A stretch of DNA of 64,000 nucleotides, from positions 1-64,000 of the forward strand of contig JAFWEJ010000008.1 in NCBI GenBank assembly GCA_017512985.1, read 5' to 3'. Position 1 is the stretch's first letter. The number at the start of each line of letters is the position of its first letter. Shown here in pieces: positions 33,140-41,296 of the stretch. The DNA comes from Clostridia bacterium. Lineage in GTDB: Bacteria > Bacillota > Clostridia > Christensenellales > Aristaeellaceae. The notes under the pieces are model-generated. The model ran no database searches. It was given only the letters and a program-made list of their open reading frames with translations, and was not told the DNA's origin. The position numbers and the translations under genes are program-made.

Positions 33140-33652
33140 TCAGACGAGCTCGAGCACGACCATCTCAGCGGCGTCGCCGCGGCGCGGTCCGAGCTTATAG
33201 ATGCGGGTATAGCCGCCGGAGCAGTTCTTTTCAGCGTTGCGGGCCTTGTACTTGGGTCCGAGTTCGCGGAAGAGCTTCTCCACCACAGGATGCTTGTTGT
33301 CCTTGGTGCGCTCACGGTATTCGGCCTTGTTCTCGTCGTCCTTCTTGCCTTCCTTGAGATCATACAGGTAGGCCATCATGATACGGCGGGCATGGAGCTT
33401 GGACGGAGCATCGTTCACCACTTCGAGGGTGACGAGCTGTCCCTTGTCGTTATGGGTTTCCTTGGTGGTGGAAACCGTGTTTTCGCATTCGCGCACAGCC
33501 AGTGTGATCATCTTATCAGCGATCCGGCGGACTTCCTTGGCCTTGGACTCGGTAGTCGTGATACGGCCATTCCAGATCAGATTGGTCACCTGATTGCGAA
33601 GCAGCGCCTTCCGCTGATCCGCTGTGCGACCCAGCTTGCGTTGGTTAGCCAT
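33140..33652 (-). CDS. rplQ: 50S ribosomal protein L17
   Basis: A 170-residue L17. The N-terminus ([20 protein letters not shown]) is the family signature, and [18 protein letters not shown] follows. The protein is longer than the usual 115-130 residues because a charged stretch of about 45 residues ([20 protein letters not shown] and beyond) is inserted before the last third. The closing [19 protein letters not shown] is normal. It is the last gene of the rpsM-rpsK-rpsD-rpoA-rplQ operon and sits at the exit tunnel of the large subunit. Confidence 0.95.
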   Translation of the reverse strand: MANQRKLGRTADQRKALLRNQVTNLIWNGRITTTESKAKEVRRIADKMITLAVRECENTVSTTKETHNDKGQLVTLEVVNDAPSKLHARRIMMAYLYDLKEGKKDDENKAEYRERTKDNKHPVVEKLFRELGPKYKARNAEKNCSGGYTRIYKLGPRRGDAAEMVVLELV

Positions 33653-33723
33653 GGGAATTTCCCTCCTACATTCAATGCATGTGATCTGTTACCCGAATCA
33701 AAGAATCGGAAAGATCATCATAG

Positions 33724-34671
33724 TCAGTCTTCATTGGGGCGAAGGCCCAGGCCCAGGGCGCTGAGCTTCTGCTCAACTTCCTCAAGGCTCTTACGGCCGA
33801 GATTGCGGACCTTCATCATGTCTTCCTGATTCTTCTGCACGAGTTCGGCGACGCTGTTGATGCCGGCGCGCTTCAGGCAGTTGTAGGCACGGACGGAAAG
33901 ATCCAGTTCCTCGATGGTCATCTCCAGAACCTTGTCTTTCTTATCGTCTTCGGGCTGAACCATGCTGACGGGCATGACCTGGTCGGTCAGGCTGATGAAC
34001 AGGTTCAGGTGCTCGTTCAGGATCTTGGCGGCGCTGGAAACGGCCTCTTCGGGCTTCAGCGTGCCGTTGGTCCAAATCTCAAGCGTCAGCTTGTCATAGT
34101 CCGTGATCTGGCCTACACGGGTATCTTCTACCGTATAGTTGACCTTCTTCACAGGGGTGAAGATGGAGTCGATCGGGATCACGCCGATGGGCATGCTGGC
34201 GGTCTTGTTCTTATCGGCGCTCACATATCCGCGGCCGCGGTCGAGGGTCAGCTGCATCTGGAGATGAGCGTCCTCGTTCAAGGTGGCGATATGGAGATCC
34301 GGGTTGGCGATTTCAACCTCATCATCCGTCTTGATATCACCGGCCTTCAGTTCACAGGGGCCCTTCACATCAATTGTGAGCTGCTTGGGGCCTTCGGCGA
34401 ACATCTTGCAGGCCATGGTCTTCAGATTCAGGATGATTTCCGTAACATCTTCCTTGACTCCCGGGATCGTGGAGAACTCATGCTGCACACCTTCGATGTG
34501 CACAGAGGAAACCGCCACGCCGGGGAGGGAGGAAAGAAGCACGCGGCGCAGGGAGTTGCCCAGAGTATGACCGAAACCGCGCTCAAGCGGCTCGACCACG
34601 AAGCGGCCGTAGCAGCCGTTCTGTCCAACTTCGACGCATTCGATGCGGGCTTTTTCGATTTCGACGATCAT
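33724..34671 (-). CDS. rpoA: RNA polymerase alpha subunit
   Basis: A 315-residue alpha subunit. The N-terminal assembly domain contains [20 protein letters not shown] and [13 protein letters not shown]. The C-terminal helix-hairpin-helix domain ([16 protein letters not shown], then [16 protein letters not shown]) binds UP elements and activators. It follows rpsD by 41 bases in the alpha operon. The strong coding bias and its order fit housekeeping expression. Confidence 0.97.
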   Translation of the reverse strand: MIVEIEKARIECVEVGQNGCYGRFVVEPLERGFGHTLGNSLRRVLLSSLPGVAVSSVHIEGVQHEFSTIPGVKEDVTEIILNLKTMACKMFAEGPKQLTIDVKGPCELKAGDIKTDDEVEIANPDLHIATLNEDAHLQMQLTLDRGRGYVSADKNKTASMPIGVIPIDSIFTPVKKVNYTVEDTRVGQITDYDKLTLEIWTNGTLKPEEAVSSAAKILNEHLNLFISLTDQVMPVSMVQPEDDKKDKVLEMTIEELDLSVRAYNCLKRAGINSVAELVQKNQEDMMKVRNLGRKSLEEVEQKLSALGLGLRPNED

Positions 34672-34712
34672 TTCGTTGTACCCTCCTCAAGATACGGGTT
34701 GTCCGGTAATTG

Positions 34713-35309
34713 TTAACGGGAGTAGAACTCGACGATCATGTTTTCCTGGACCTGCAGGTCGATGTCTTCACGGGTAGGAAGAGCGGCGACGGTGCCGGTG
34801 AGGTTCTGAGCGTCAAAGCTGAGCCACTTGGGGGTCAGGGCGCTGGTGCCTTCACGCAGGCTCTTGAACATATCCATCTCTTCGCTGCGCTTCCGCAGGG
34901 TGATCTTATCGCCGACCTTCACCTGGTAAGAGGGAATGTCGACCTTGATGTCATTGACCCGGATGTGGCCGTGACCAACAATCTGGCGGGCCATGCGGCG
35001 GGTCTTGGCCAGGCCAAGGCGGAACACCACGTTGTCCAGGCGCTGCTCCAGCAGGCGGAGCATGTTGTCGCCGGTGATGCCCTTCATATTGGCGGCCTTC
35101 AGGTAATACTTATGGAACTGCTTTTCCTGGACGCCGTATACGAACTTGACCTTCTGCTTTTCCTGCAGCTGGGCGCCGTATTCGGAGACCTTCTTGCGGC
35201 GGGTTCCGCCGGGATTGCGGGTAGACTTTTTATTGCCATAGCCCATAACTGCCGGGGAGATATCGAACTTCCGGCATTTCTTGGCGATCGGCTCTCTTGT
35301 AACTGCCAT
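34713..35309 (-). CDS. rpsD: 30S ribosomal protein S4
   Basis: A 198-residue S4. The S4 RNA-binding domain is seen at RLDNVVFRLGLAKTRRMARQ and VGHGHIRVNDIKVDIPSYQV. The N-terminal part lacks the zinc-binding Cys cluster, having only KKCRKF. S4 is a primary binder of 16S rRNA and in other bacteria represses its own operon by binding its mRNA leader. That makes the hairpin-rich leader of this operon at 36163-36424 a candidate target. Confidence 0.96.
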   Translation of the reverse strand: MAVTREPIAKKCRKFDISPAVMGYGNKKSTRNPGGTRRKKVSEYGAQLQEKQKVKFVYGVQEKQFHKYYLKAANMKGITGDNMLRLLEQRLDNVVFRLGLAKTRRMARQIVGHGHIRVNDIKVDIPSYQVKVGDKITLRKRSEEMDMFKSLREGTSALTPKWLSFDAQNLTGTVAALPTREDIDLQVQENMIVEFYSR

Positions 35310-35327
35310 TTCTGTCTGTCCTCCTTC

Positions 35328-35729
35328 TTACACGCGACGGCGTTTGGGCGGACGGCAACCGTTGTGAGGAATGGGCGTCACGTCCTTGATCATGTTCACA
35401 TCCAGACCGGCGGCCTGCAGGGAACGGATAGCGGCTTCGCGTCCGGAACCGGGGCCTTTGACATACACTTCAACCGTGCGCAGGCCATATTCCATAGCGG
35501 CCTTGGCGGCGGTTTCAGCGGCCATCTGAGCAGCGAAGGGCGTGGACTTCTTGCTTCCGCGGAAGCCCAGACCACCGGCGCTGGCCCAGGAAAGCGCATT
35601 GCCCTGGATGTCAGTGATGGTCACGATGGTATTGTTGAAAGAAGAACGGATATGGGCAGCGCCGCGCTCAACGAGCTTCCGTTCGCGGCGTTTACGCGTA
35701 GCCTTCTTCAGCTTTTGCTTAGGTGCCAT
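35328..35729 (-). CDS. rpsK: 30S ribosomal protein S11
   Basis: A 133-residue S11, with the family segments [20 protein letters not shown] and [20 protein letters not shown] and the C-terminal [18 protein letters not shown]. It is a platform protein of the small subunit. It lies 55 bases downstream of rpsM and 18 bases upstream of rpsD in the alpha operon. Confidence 0.96.
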   Translation of the reverse strand: MAPKQKLKKATRKRRERKLVERGAAHIRSSFNNTIVTITDIQGNALSWASAGGLGFRGSKKSTPFAAQMAAETAAKAAMEYGLRTVEVYVKGPGSGREAAIRSLQAAGLDVNMIKDVTPIPHNGCRPPKRRRV

Positions 35730-35784
35730 TGATTTTTTCCCTCCGTATTATCCGCATAAGAGCGGAATCAATTCATCAATAGAC

Positions 35785-36162
35785 TTACTTGGTGGCTTTC
35801 TTCTTGCCGGCGATGGTCTTCTTGGGTCCCTTGCGGGTGCGGGCATTCTGTTTGGTGTTCTGTCCGCGGACAGGAAGGCCATGACGATGACGGACGCCAC
35901 GGTAGCAGCCGATTTCGATCAGACGCTTGATATTGAGCGAAACTTCACGGCGAAGGTCACCTTCCACCTTCAGGTTGTGCTCAATGTATTCACGCAGCTT
36001 GCTGATTTCGGTCTCGGAGAGATCCTTTACCCGTGTGTCGGGATTAACGCCGACTTCCGCGAGCATCTTCTGCGAAGTGGTCAGGCCGATGCCGTAGATG
36101 TAGGTCAGGCCGATCTCAACGCGCTTTTCTCTGGGCAGGTCAACACCTGCAATGCGTGCCAT
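35785..36162 (-). CDS. rpsM: 30S ribosomal protein S13
   Basis: A 125-residue S13 with [20 protein letters not shown] at the start and [20 protein letters not shown] near the C-terminus. The start at 36162 has a GGAGGTG site about 11 bases upstream; a longer in-frame extension to 36378 would be part of the leader and is not protein-coding by homology. It is the first gene of the alpha operon, with no infA or rpmJ directly upstream as in many Clostridia. Confidence 0.96.
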   Translation of the reverse strand: MARIAGVDLPREKRVEIGLTYIYGIGLTTSQKMLAEVGVNPDTRVKDLSETEISKLREYIEHNLKVEGDLRREVSLNIKRLIEIGCYRGVRHRHGLPVRGQNTKQNARTRKGPKKTIAGKKKATK

Positions 36163-36424
36163 TTTTAGTAGTACACCTCCATATGTTATCTGACCCCCGC
36201 GGGTCAATGGGGAAAGAGCGTTCCGCATGGAGCGAGGCAACCCAACCAGGCACCGCGGACACGTGACTCTGCGCCGGCGCCCGGTGAAAGCGGGCGCACA
36301 ACAACACTGACGGACTGCTATGGAAGGTGCAGTCTGCCAGCGCCTAAAGAGACGGGGTTTGATTTCCCGCCGGAACACCCGTTTTTCAACGGATGCAGCC
36401 GCCCGGCGGCAAACCAGGGCTAAC
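36163..36424 (-). promoter_or_regulatory. Structured leader of the alpha ribosomal operon
   Basis: From the promoter at 36431-36459 to the rpsM start there are about 260 nt without a supported gene. On the minus strand it can fold into several hairpins: GCCGCC with GGCGGC, GACTGC with GCAGTC, CGCCCG with CGGGCG, and TGACCC with GGGTCA just before the ribosome binding site. In other bacteria S4 binds the rpsM leader; this one is a candidate for the same control, but no pseudoknot has been shown. Confidence 0.5.
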
Positions 36425-36430
36425 TTCGAC

Positions 36431-36459
36431 AGTTTAGCACAACGGAATCAAAAAGGCAA
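36431..36459 (-). promoter_or_regulatory. Promoter of the alpha ribosomal operon
   Basis: TTGCCT (36454-36459), 17 bases, TAAACT (36431-36436) on the minus strand. The DNA upstream (36460-36510) is rich in A/T tracts such as AATTTATAATTTTG, as expected of an UP element. Confidence 0.65.
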
Positions 36460-36514
36460 CGGAAAAGTGAGGAAAAATCTTAAATTTTTATAAAGATTGT
36501 TACAAAATTATAAA

Positions 36515-37102
36515 TTACTCATCCCCGGCTGATATAAACCACGTGTGAGAATGGCCGGTTCTGCCGACAGGGGGCTGCACTTCATCGGGAACAAAGGCCA
36601 GGCGTCCGTCTTCAAGGGAAACAGTTCCCCAGGTATCCGTGAGGGGATCGCCGTAGCCGTAAGGCCCGCATTCCACCACGACAAGCCTGCCGCCGGATAT
36701 CCCTTTAATAAAATAGAAGTAGTTGTATCCGTCCAGGATATAACGTTCATGGGCAAGCGGATCAAAGACGACCGTCTCAACGCGGGTCATGCCGCTTCCG
36801 AAAACCCTTTGCGTGCAAAGGTCCATACAGCCGTCCCCGGTGACGTCGAAGAAGATGAAATCAGGGCTCCCGTCCGATCTGTACGGGGGCAGGGAAACGA
36901 CAAAGCCGCGGGATTTGGCGTTTAAGCCGTAATATTCATTGACGACGTCCTCCAGAACAAGGCCGTGTTCCGCAAGGTTCCGCTCCGCTTCCACGAGATT
37001 CCGCTCAGTATCCGTAAGGTTCTCCGCGTGAACGGCGGACACGCACCCGAGCAGGAGGACGAGCCCGAGGGCTGCCGCGAGGAGATGCTTCCTGAATGGC
37101 AT
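36515..37102 (-). CDS. Secreted protein or lipoprotein of unknown function
   Basis: A 195-residue product with a signal sequence (HLLAAALGLVLLLGCVSAVHA). It could be cleaved at VHA-EN, or lipid-modified at the Cys in LLLGC. A short helical stretch (LTDTERNLVEAERNLAEH) leads into a beta-rich domain with FIFFDVTGDGCMDLCTQRVF, which resembles FG-GAP or VCBS-like calcium-binding strands (DVTGDGCMD). The start at 37102 follows AAGGAG by 7 bases. It lies upstream of the alpha operon in the same direction, separated by the ribosomal promoter. Confidence 0.6.
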   Translation of the reverse strand: MPFRKHLLAAALGLVLLLGCVSAVHAENLTDTERNLVEAERNLAEHGLVLEDVVNEYYGLNAKSRGFVVSLPPYRSDGSPDFIFFDVTGDGCMDLCTQRVFGSGMTRVETVVFDPLAHERYILDGYNYFYFIKGISGGRLVVVECGPYGYGDPLTDTWGTVSLEDGRLAFVPDEVQPPVGRTGHSHTWFISAGDE

Positions 37103-37195
37103 AGCGTTGCTCCTTTTCCGGTTGATACCGGAACTGTCTTTCAGTCCGGCTGACAGTATGACGCAGGAAACAGGCGGAAGGTTCCGCGGGAACCA

Positions 37196-37300
37196 TCAGG
37201 CACCGGCAGGTTTTTCGGACAGGTACCTGAGGAGGGGCTCATTTTCATTGGGAGTCCTGCCGTCCATGACAGCTTCCGGCAGCATCTGCAGGACTTCGCT
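37196..37300 (-). pseudogene. Duplicated 3' end of a cca gene
   Basis: In a frame different from the overlapping gene, LQMLPEAVMDGRTPNENEPL and the stop match the last residues of the cca product at 38358-39737 (LQSLLEAVMDGRVQNEKAAL). The match covers about 30 codons and is clear at DNA level too. It overlaps the last codons of the gamma-glutamylcyclotransferase-like gene. It looks like a fragment left by an old duplication. Confidence 0.6.
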
Positions 37301-37724
37301 TCCGGCTTCTTTCCAGCGCCGGCTGCAGCACAGTGCTGATCCGGGATTCAAGGCCCAGCATGCGGTAAGCCCCGGCGATCCCTTCGTAGTATTCATCGCG
37401 GGGAGAGGAGTGCCGGATCTGTTTCATCAGGTAGATCATACCGACAGTTTCCGAATCGTCGGACATAAGGACGGGCCATTCCTCCTTAATGTAATAAGCG
37501 GGGACTCCTTCATACATGTCCAGCCGACGCTCGTCCTGAGGGGAAATCTCCCATACGGCGACCGGAACCTGATCCTGCTCATTGCCGGTTTTTTCGACCG
37601 TGGCGTGAAGATAGAACTCCAGACGGGCACCGCAGATATAACCGGTGCCCAGCAGCCGGGCGTCAGGACAGCGATAAGCCATCTGTTCCCGGGACATGTT
37701 TGATCCGTAAGCGATGTATTTCAT
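37245..37724 (-). CDS. Gamma-glutamylcyclotransferase-like protein
   Basis: A 159-residue product of the GGCT/AIG2-like fold. The substrate-binding loop YGSN is at residues 6-9, and the catalytic-type Glu is in LDMYEGVPAYY near residue 77. The last 40 residues (after SRISTVLQPALERSRKR) read SPADAAGSCHGRQDSQ and are not family-like. They lie where a duplicated cca tail overlaps in another frame, so the C-terminus has probably been replaced. Enzymes of this fold cleave gamma-glutamyl amines or peptides in the cytoplasm. The start follows AGAGGAT with 6-base spacing. Confidence 0.75.
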   Translation of the reverse strand: MKYIAYGSNMSREQMAYRCPDARLLGTGYICGARLEFYLHATVEKTGNEQDQVPVAVWEISPQDERRLDMYEGVPAYYIKEEWPVLMSDDSETVGMIYLMKQIRHSSPRDEYYEGIAGAYRMLGLESRISTVLQPALERSRKRSPADAAGSCHGRQDSQ

Positions 37725-37740
37725 AAGATCCTCTAAAATA

Positions 37741-37941
37741 CTATATGCGTTTCAGTCCGGGCCCGAATGAACAGGATCGTCCCAACCGTTCGGTTGAACG
37801 ATACACCATTTTTGGTGGGCTATTCAATTTCATCGTTAGATTGTTCTTTGCGTACCCTTTGGCTTTGTCGCCGCAGGTCTCCAAGGCTTTGGCTTTCGCC
37901 TGCTTTATCTGATCAAGCACCTCGGAATTGTTGCTGGAAAA
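37741..37941 (-). pseudogene. Possible remnant of a phage morphogenesis gene (HK97 gp10-like)
   Basis: An open frame without a start codon encodes NNSEVLDQIKQAKAKALETC, then GDKAKGYAKNNLT. This is reminiscent of the N-terminus of HK97 gp10-like phage proteins (a helix with alternating Ala/Lys followed by a YAK-NLT turn). The following residues (SPPKMVYRSTERLG) do not fit the family. It would be a prophage scar. The resemblance is by eye only. Confidence 0.35.
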
Positions 37942-37961
37942 TTATACGCACATAATTAACC

Positions 37962-38168
37962 TCACACATAACCATCTTTGGCCTTTTCAGATTGCCTTTC
38001 ATCCCACCACTTTTTGTATTGCTTTTTCAATTCTTCCCTATCGCTTTCTTTGATTGCATCATCAAGGAATATGATGTCCCCGTTTCCAAGGTCGGCATAC
38101 TGCCCGATATTTAAATACGGAAAAGGCTTTGGTTCAATGTACATATAATTATCCATTTGCTCCTTCAT
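37962..38168 (-). CDS. Small protein of unknown function
   Basis: A short frame encodes 68 residues with PKPFPYLNIGQYADLGNGDI near the middle and a charged C-terminal helix (DREELKKQYKKWWDERQSEK). There is no signal peptide or membrane helix. Start choice is open: MKEQ at 38168 has a poor site, and the Met at 38156 follows AAGGAG too closely. It could be a phage-derived or toxin-antitoxin-type small gene given the neighbouring remnant. The 189 bases to the cca stop (38178-38357) hold no gene I can support. Confidence 0.4.
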   Translation of the reverse strand: MKEQMDNYMYIEPKPFPYLNIGQYADLGNGDIIFLDDAIKESDREELKKQYKKWWDERQSEKAKDGYV

Positions 38169-38357
38169 AATTACCAATCCATTGGTTCTTCTTTAACGGC
38201 TCATATTTCCGCATTTACAGTTATTCTTCTTCTGTTTCAATTTTTGAAATTCACCATGATTTTTTCAGGATTGTATATTGATGCATATATTTCTATTGAT
38301 CTCCAGTGTTCGGAACCCATTGAAATATATCCTTTCGGAGCGCAACTTCAAACAATG

Positions 38358-39737
38358 CTATTCATTATCAGAATCGTTGTCTTTTGATTTGTGATCCAGA
38401 CTGAGAAGCAAGGCTGCCTTTTCATTCTGTACCCTGCCGTCCATGACGGCCTCGAGGAGGGACTGGAGCGCTTCGCCGACGGCTTTGCCTTTCAGGCCGA
38501 CAGCGGTCAGGTCCCGGCCGTTGACAGCCAGGTCCTTCAGGGTGAAACAGGGCTGCTCCGCCAAGAGCGCATCCAGCGCGGCCATCCGTTCCGCCAGGCG
38601 GGCTTTTTCCCGCTCCGGGGTGGAATAACCGGTGGCGATCCGGTCTGAACAATGGATCAGGAACAGGGTACGGAGGTTCTCTTCTCCAAATATATTCAGC
38701 CTGCGCAGCAGGAAGGAGCGGTCCGTGTTGATCTCTCCGCTCTGGGTACGCAGGGGTGTATCATGATGCAGAACCAGGGTGCAGAGCCGGTCCCGGAAAG
38801 CGTTATCCAGGTGAAGGGATTCCGCAGTCCGGCGCGCGATCTCTTCAGAGACTTTGGGGTGTCCTTTGTAATGGCCTTCTCCTTTTTCGTCCGTGGTGCG
38901 GACAGCCGGCTTCCCTGTATCGTGCAGGAGCATGGCCAGGCGCAGCACCGGATCCGCAGGGACGCCTTCGACGCCTCGGACCGTATGCTCCCAAAGGTCG
39001 AAGCTGTGATGATGGTTCTGCTGATCGTAGCCGATCATCGGCCGGATTTCCGGGATGATTTCCGCAAGCACTTCCGGGTATTCCCGCAGGATCTGACCGA
39101 CGGATTTTCCGCAAAGCAGTTTCAGCAGTTCTTCCCGGACGCGCTCCCCGGCGACCAGTTTCAGGTCCGGGGCCTTTGCCCGCAGCGCGGAGGCTGTGGC
39201 GGGTTCGATCGCAAAACCGTATACCGAGGCAAACCGCAGTGCGCGGAGTACGCGCAGGGCGTCTTCCTCAAAACGCTGTTCCGGTTCACCGACACAGCGG
39301 ATCAGGCCGGCGGACAGGTCGCGACGCCCATCGAAGGGGTCTGCAAGGCCGGTATCCGGCGACCATGCCATGGCGTTGACGGTGAAATCCCGCCGGGCCA
39401 GGTCCTGGGTCAGGTCGTCCACAAAACGGACGGAATCCGGATGGCGGTGGTCGGTATAATCCCCGTCGATCCGGTAGGTTGTCACCTCGTAGGGCACGTG
39501 ATCCATGACCACGGTGAGGGTGCCGTGCTTCAGGCCGGTTTCCACGGTACGCAGGCCGCTGAAAACGGACTGCATCTGCTCCGGAAGGGCTGAAGTGCAG
39601 ATGTCCCAGTCGTGGGGTTCAAACCCCATCAGCGAATCCCGGACGCAGCCGCCGACGACATACGCCGAAAAGCCGGCCCCCTTCAGGCGGGCCAGCAGAG
39701 CGGAAACATTGGCGGGAAGGATCAGTTCATAATTCAT
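38358..39737 (-). CDS. cca: CCA tRNA nucleotidyltransferase with HD domain
   Basis: A 459-residue class II CCA-adding enzyme or poly(A) polymerase relative. The nucleotidyltransferase domain has AYVVGGCVRDSLMG and HDWDICTSA with the two metal-binding Asp residues. RRDFTVNAMAWS and RVLRALRFASVYGF follow. A C-terminal HD domain is marked by LLHDTGKP near residue 280 and LVLHHDTPLR. The start at 39737 lies within an ATTCATAATTC repeat that supplies the first four codons, and no ribosome binding site is visible. Its 3' end is duplicated at 37196-37300. Confidence 0.9.
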   Translation of the reverse strand: MNYELILPANVSALLARLKGAGFSAYVVGGCVRDSLMGFEPHDWDICTSALPEQMQSVFSGLRTVETGLKHGTLTVVMDHVPYEVTTYRIDGDYTDHRHPDSVRFVDDLTQDLARRDFTVNAMAWSPDTGLADPFDGRRDLSAGLIRCVGEPEQRFEEDALRVLRALRFASVYGFAIEPATASALRAKAPDLKLVAGERVREELLKLLCGKSVGQILREYPEVLAEIIPEIRPMIGYDQQNHHHSFDLWEHTVRGVEGVPADPVLRLAMLLHDTGKPAVRTTDEKGEGHYKGHPKVSEEIARRTAESLHLDNAFRDRLCTLVLHHDTPLRTQSGEINTDRSFLLRRLNIFGEENLRTLFLIHCSDRIATGYSTPEREKARLAERMAALDALLAEQPCFTLKDLAVNGRDLTAVGLKGKAVGEALQSLLEAVMDGRVQNEKAALLLSLDHKSKDNDSDNE

Positions 39738-39771
39738 AATTCATAGTTCATAATTCATATTCATGAATTAT
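39726..39771. repeat. ATTCATAATTC repeat at the cca start
   Basis: Five near-copies of TTCATAA/TTCATAG in a row cross the intergenic gap between the GH43 stop and the cca start. The cca start codon and next codons lie inside the repeat. Similar repeats are at 26415-26444, 47849-47871 and 58926-58955. Confidence 0.75.
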
Positions 39772-39774
39772 CTT

Positions 39775-41190
39775 TTAATTCAGGGTGAAAGAACGAAGGG
39801 CGGCGGAGCCGGGACCGGTATAGGTGAAGTAAAGGGCCTGAACGCCGTCGGGGATGGACACGTCGGCGGTATAGTCTGTCCAGACGTTGGTGAATTCCAC
39901 GGGAATGGAAGCGAGCGCCGGGCCATCCCAGGCGGTTTTGACCTCAAACGCGCCGGAACAGTAGCCCCGGACCTCGATGGAAACAGATTTTACGCCCCTG
40001 CAGTCAAAGTATTTGAAGCCGCAGGTGGCGCTATTCAGCATGTTCATAATATAGGGCTGTTCCTCATCTCCGTCCCGGCCGTCCTGTGTGATGCGGGGGA
40101 AACAGCCGTCCGCCCAGACACCGCCGCCGTAGCCGCCGGTATAGACGGCTTCTTTTTCGGTGAAAAGGTTGCAGGCAATATGGGCAGGATAGGTGCCGCG
40201 GCCTTCCAGCGGCCCGCCGTTCAGGCCGCAGGAGGTCATTTCCACCTGCGGGATGGCGCCGTCCGGCAGCAGGGTGACTTCCTCCGCCATGCCCTGGCGG
40301 CTGTAGGTGGTGCCGTTGGTCTGGCGGTGATAGAAGATATAGGTCTTTCCGCCGACCTGCACGAGGCCGCCGTGGTTGTTTCCGCCGTAGTACATGGGCT
40401 TGCCGGCGGGCTTATAGGTATTAATGCCGATGTCATTGTTGCTGACGATAACGCCCCGGTAGGAGAAACCGTGATCCGGGTATTTACTGACGGCATAAGC
40501 CAGCTCATGCATGACGACGGAGGAATAGACGAAGTAGTAAAGATCCCCGAACTTCCGGATGGAGGAGGCTTCAAAGAATTCGTGCCCCTCATAGCCGGAG
40601 CCGGCGCTGTAAGGACGGCTGGGCATGAGGAAGACGGGCTCCTGCTCAATGGTCAGCATGTCTTCCGCCAGTTTCGTGCACATGGGGCCGTGGCGCGAGG
40701 CGTCCGTATGGCCGCAGAATCCGGTGTAGAGCCAGGTCTTTCCGTTCTCGGTCAGGACGCCCGGGTCAAACTGCGGCTCGTCCCCGGGACGGTTGCCGAG
40801 CAGGCCGCCTTCCTTGTCATGAACATGGCCGTAAAACACATATTTACCGGCGGGTTTATCGCATACGGCGACCGCGACGCGGCTTTGCTTGTCCAATACA
40901 TAATAGAGATAATACCGGCCGTCGGGTCCCTGCGTCACATCCGGCGCGTAAAGGCAGGCTTTCCCTTCAGGGTTGTCCGGGTCGTCTGTCTTTCTGTAGA
41001 TGACGCCTTCATAGCGCCAGTCCGCCAGGTTGTCCACCGGCGCTGACCAGCAGACGTAGTCGTTCAGGCAGAAGACATGGCCGTTAAAACGGTCGTGGGA
41101 TCCGTAAACATAAACCCTGCCTTCAAAGACATGCGGTTCGCCGTCCGGGATATATTCCCATCCGGGAAGATAAGGGTTGAAAGCCTGCAT
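39775..41190 (-). CDS. Glycoside hydrolase family 43 enzyme with C-terminal beta-sandwich
   Basis: A 471-residue enzyme of the five-bladed beta-propeller GH43 type, which hydrolyses arabinofuranosyl or xylosyl bonds of plant polysaccharides. Likely catalytic residues are Asp16 (YIPDGEPHVF), Asp84 (LYAPDVTQG) and Glu207 (HEFFEASSI). Residues 350-471 form a CBM6-like sandwich (GVKSVSIEVRGY, then GVQALYFTYTG). There is no signal peptide in the chosen frame, so it is cytoplasmic unless the start is wrong. The start at 41190 follows AGGAGG by 7 bases; a longer in-frame extension to 41343 has no support. It may be cotranscribed with cca downstream. Confidence 0.88.
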   Translation of the reverse strand: MQAFNPYLPGWEYIPDGEPHVFEGRVYVYGSHDRFNGHVFCLNDYVCWSAPVDNLADWRYEGVIYRKTDDPDNPEGKACLYAPDVTQGPDGRYYLYYVLDKQSRVAVAVCDKPAGKYVFYGHVHDKEGGLLGNRPGDEPQFDPGVLTENGKTWLYTGFCGHTDASRHGPMCTKLAEDMLTIEQEPVFLMPSRPYSAGSGYEGHEFFEASSIRKFGDLYYFVYSSVVMHELAYAVSKYPDHGFSYRGVIVSNNDIGINTYKPAGKPMYYGGNNHGGLVQVGGKTYIFYHRQTNGTTYSRQGMAEEVTLLPDGAIPQVEMTSCGLNGGPLEGRGTYPAHIACNLFTEKEAVYTGGYGGGVWADGCFPRITQDGRDGDEEQPYIMNMLNSATCGFKYFDCRGVKSVSIEVRGYCSGAFEVKTAWDGPALASIPVEFTNVWTDYTADVSIPDGVQALYFTYTGPGSAALRSFTLN

Positions 41191-41296
41191 CTGAAAACCT
41201 CCTAATATAACAATGATGACAAATACAATAATCCTGCGGCTCCGCTGTATCCGCCCGGCGGCAGGGTGCAGGGCTTTGGATATGCATAAACCCGAA

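Noticed and set aside
36163-36378. N-terminal extension of the rpsM frame
   Set aside because: It encodes Arg/Cys-rich residues unlike any S13, and it is better explained as the structured leader.
37767-37955. A 62-codon plus-strand frame
   Set aside because: The minus strand of the same stretch gives a better helix-like frame, and the plus frame has no ribosome binding site or family likeness.
38178-38330. A 27-codon minus-strand frame starting MGSEHW with AAAGGA before it
   Set aside because: Too short and without any further support; it might be a broken gene but nothing confirms this.
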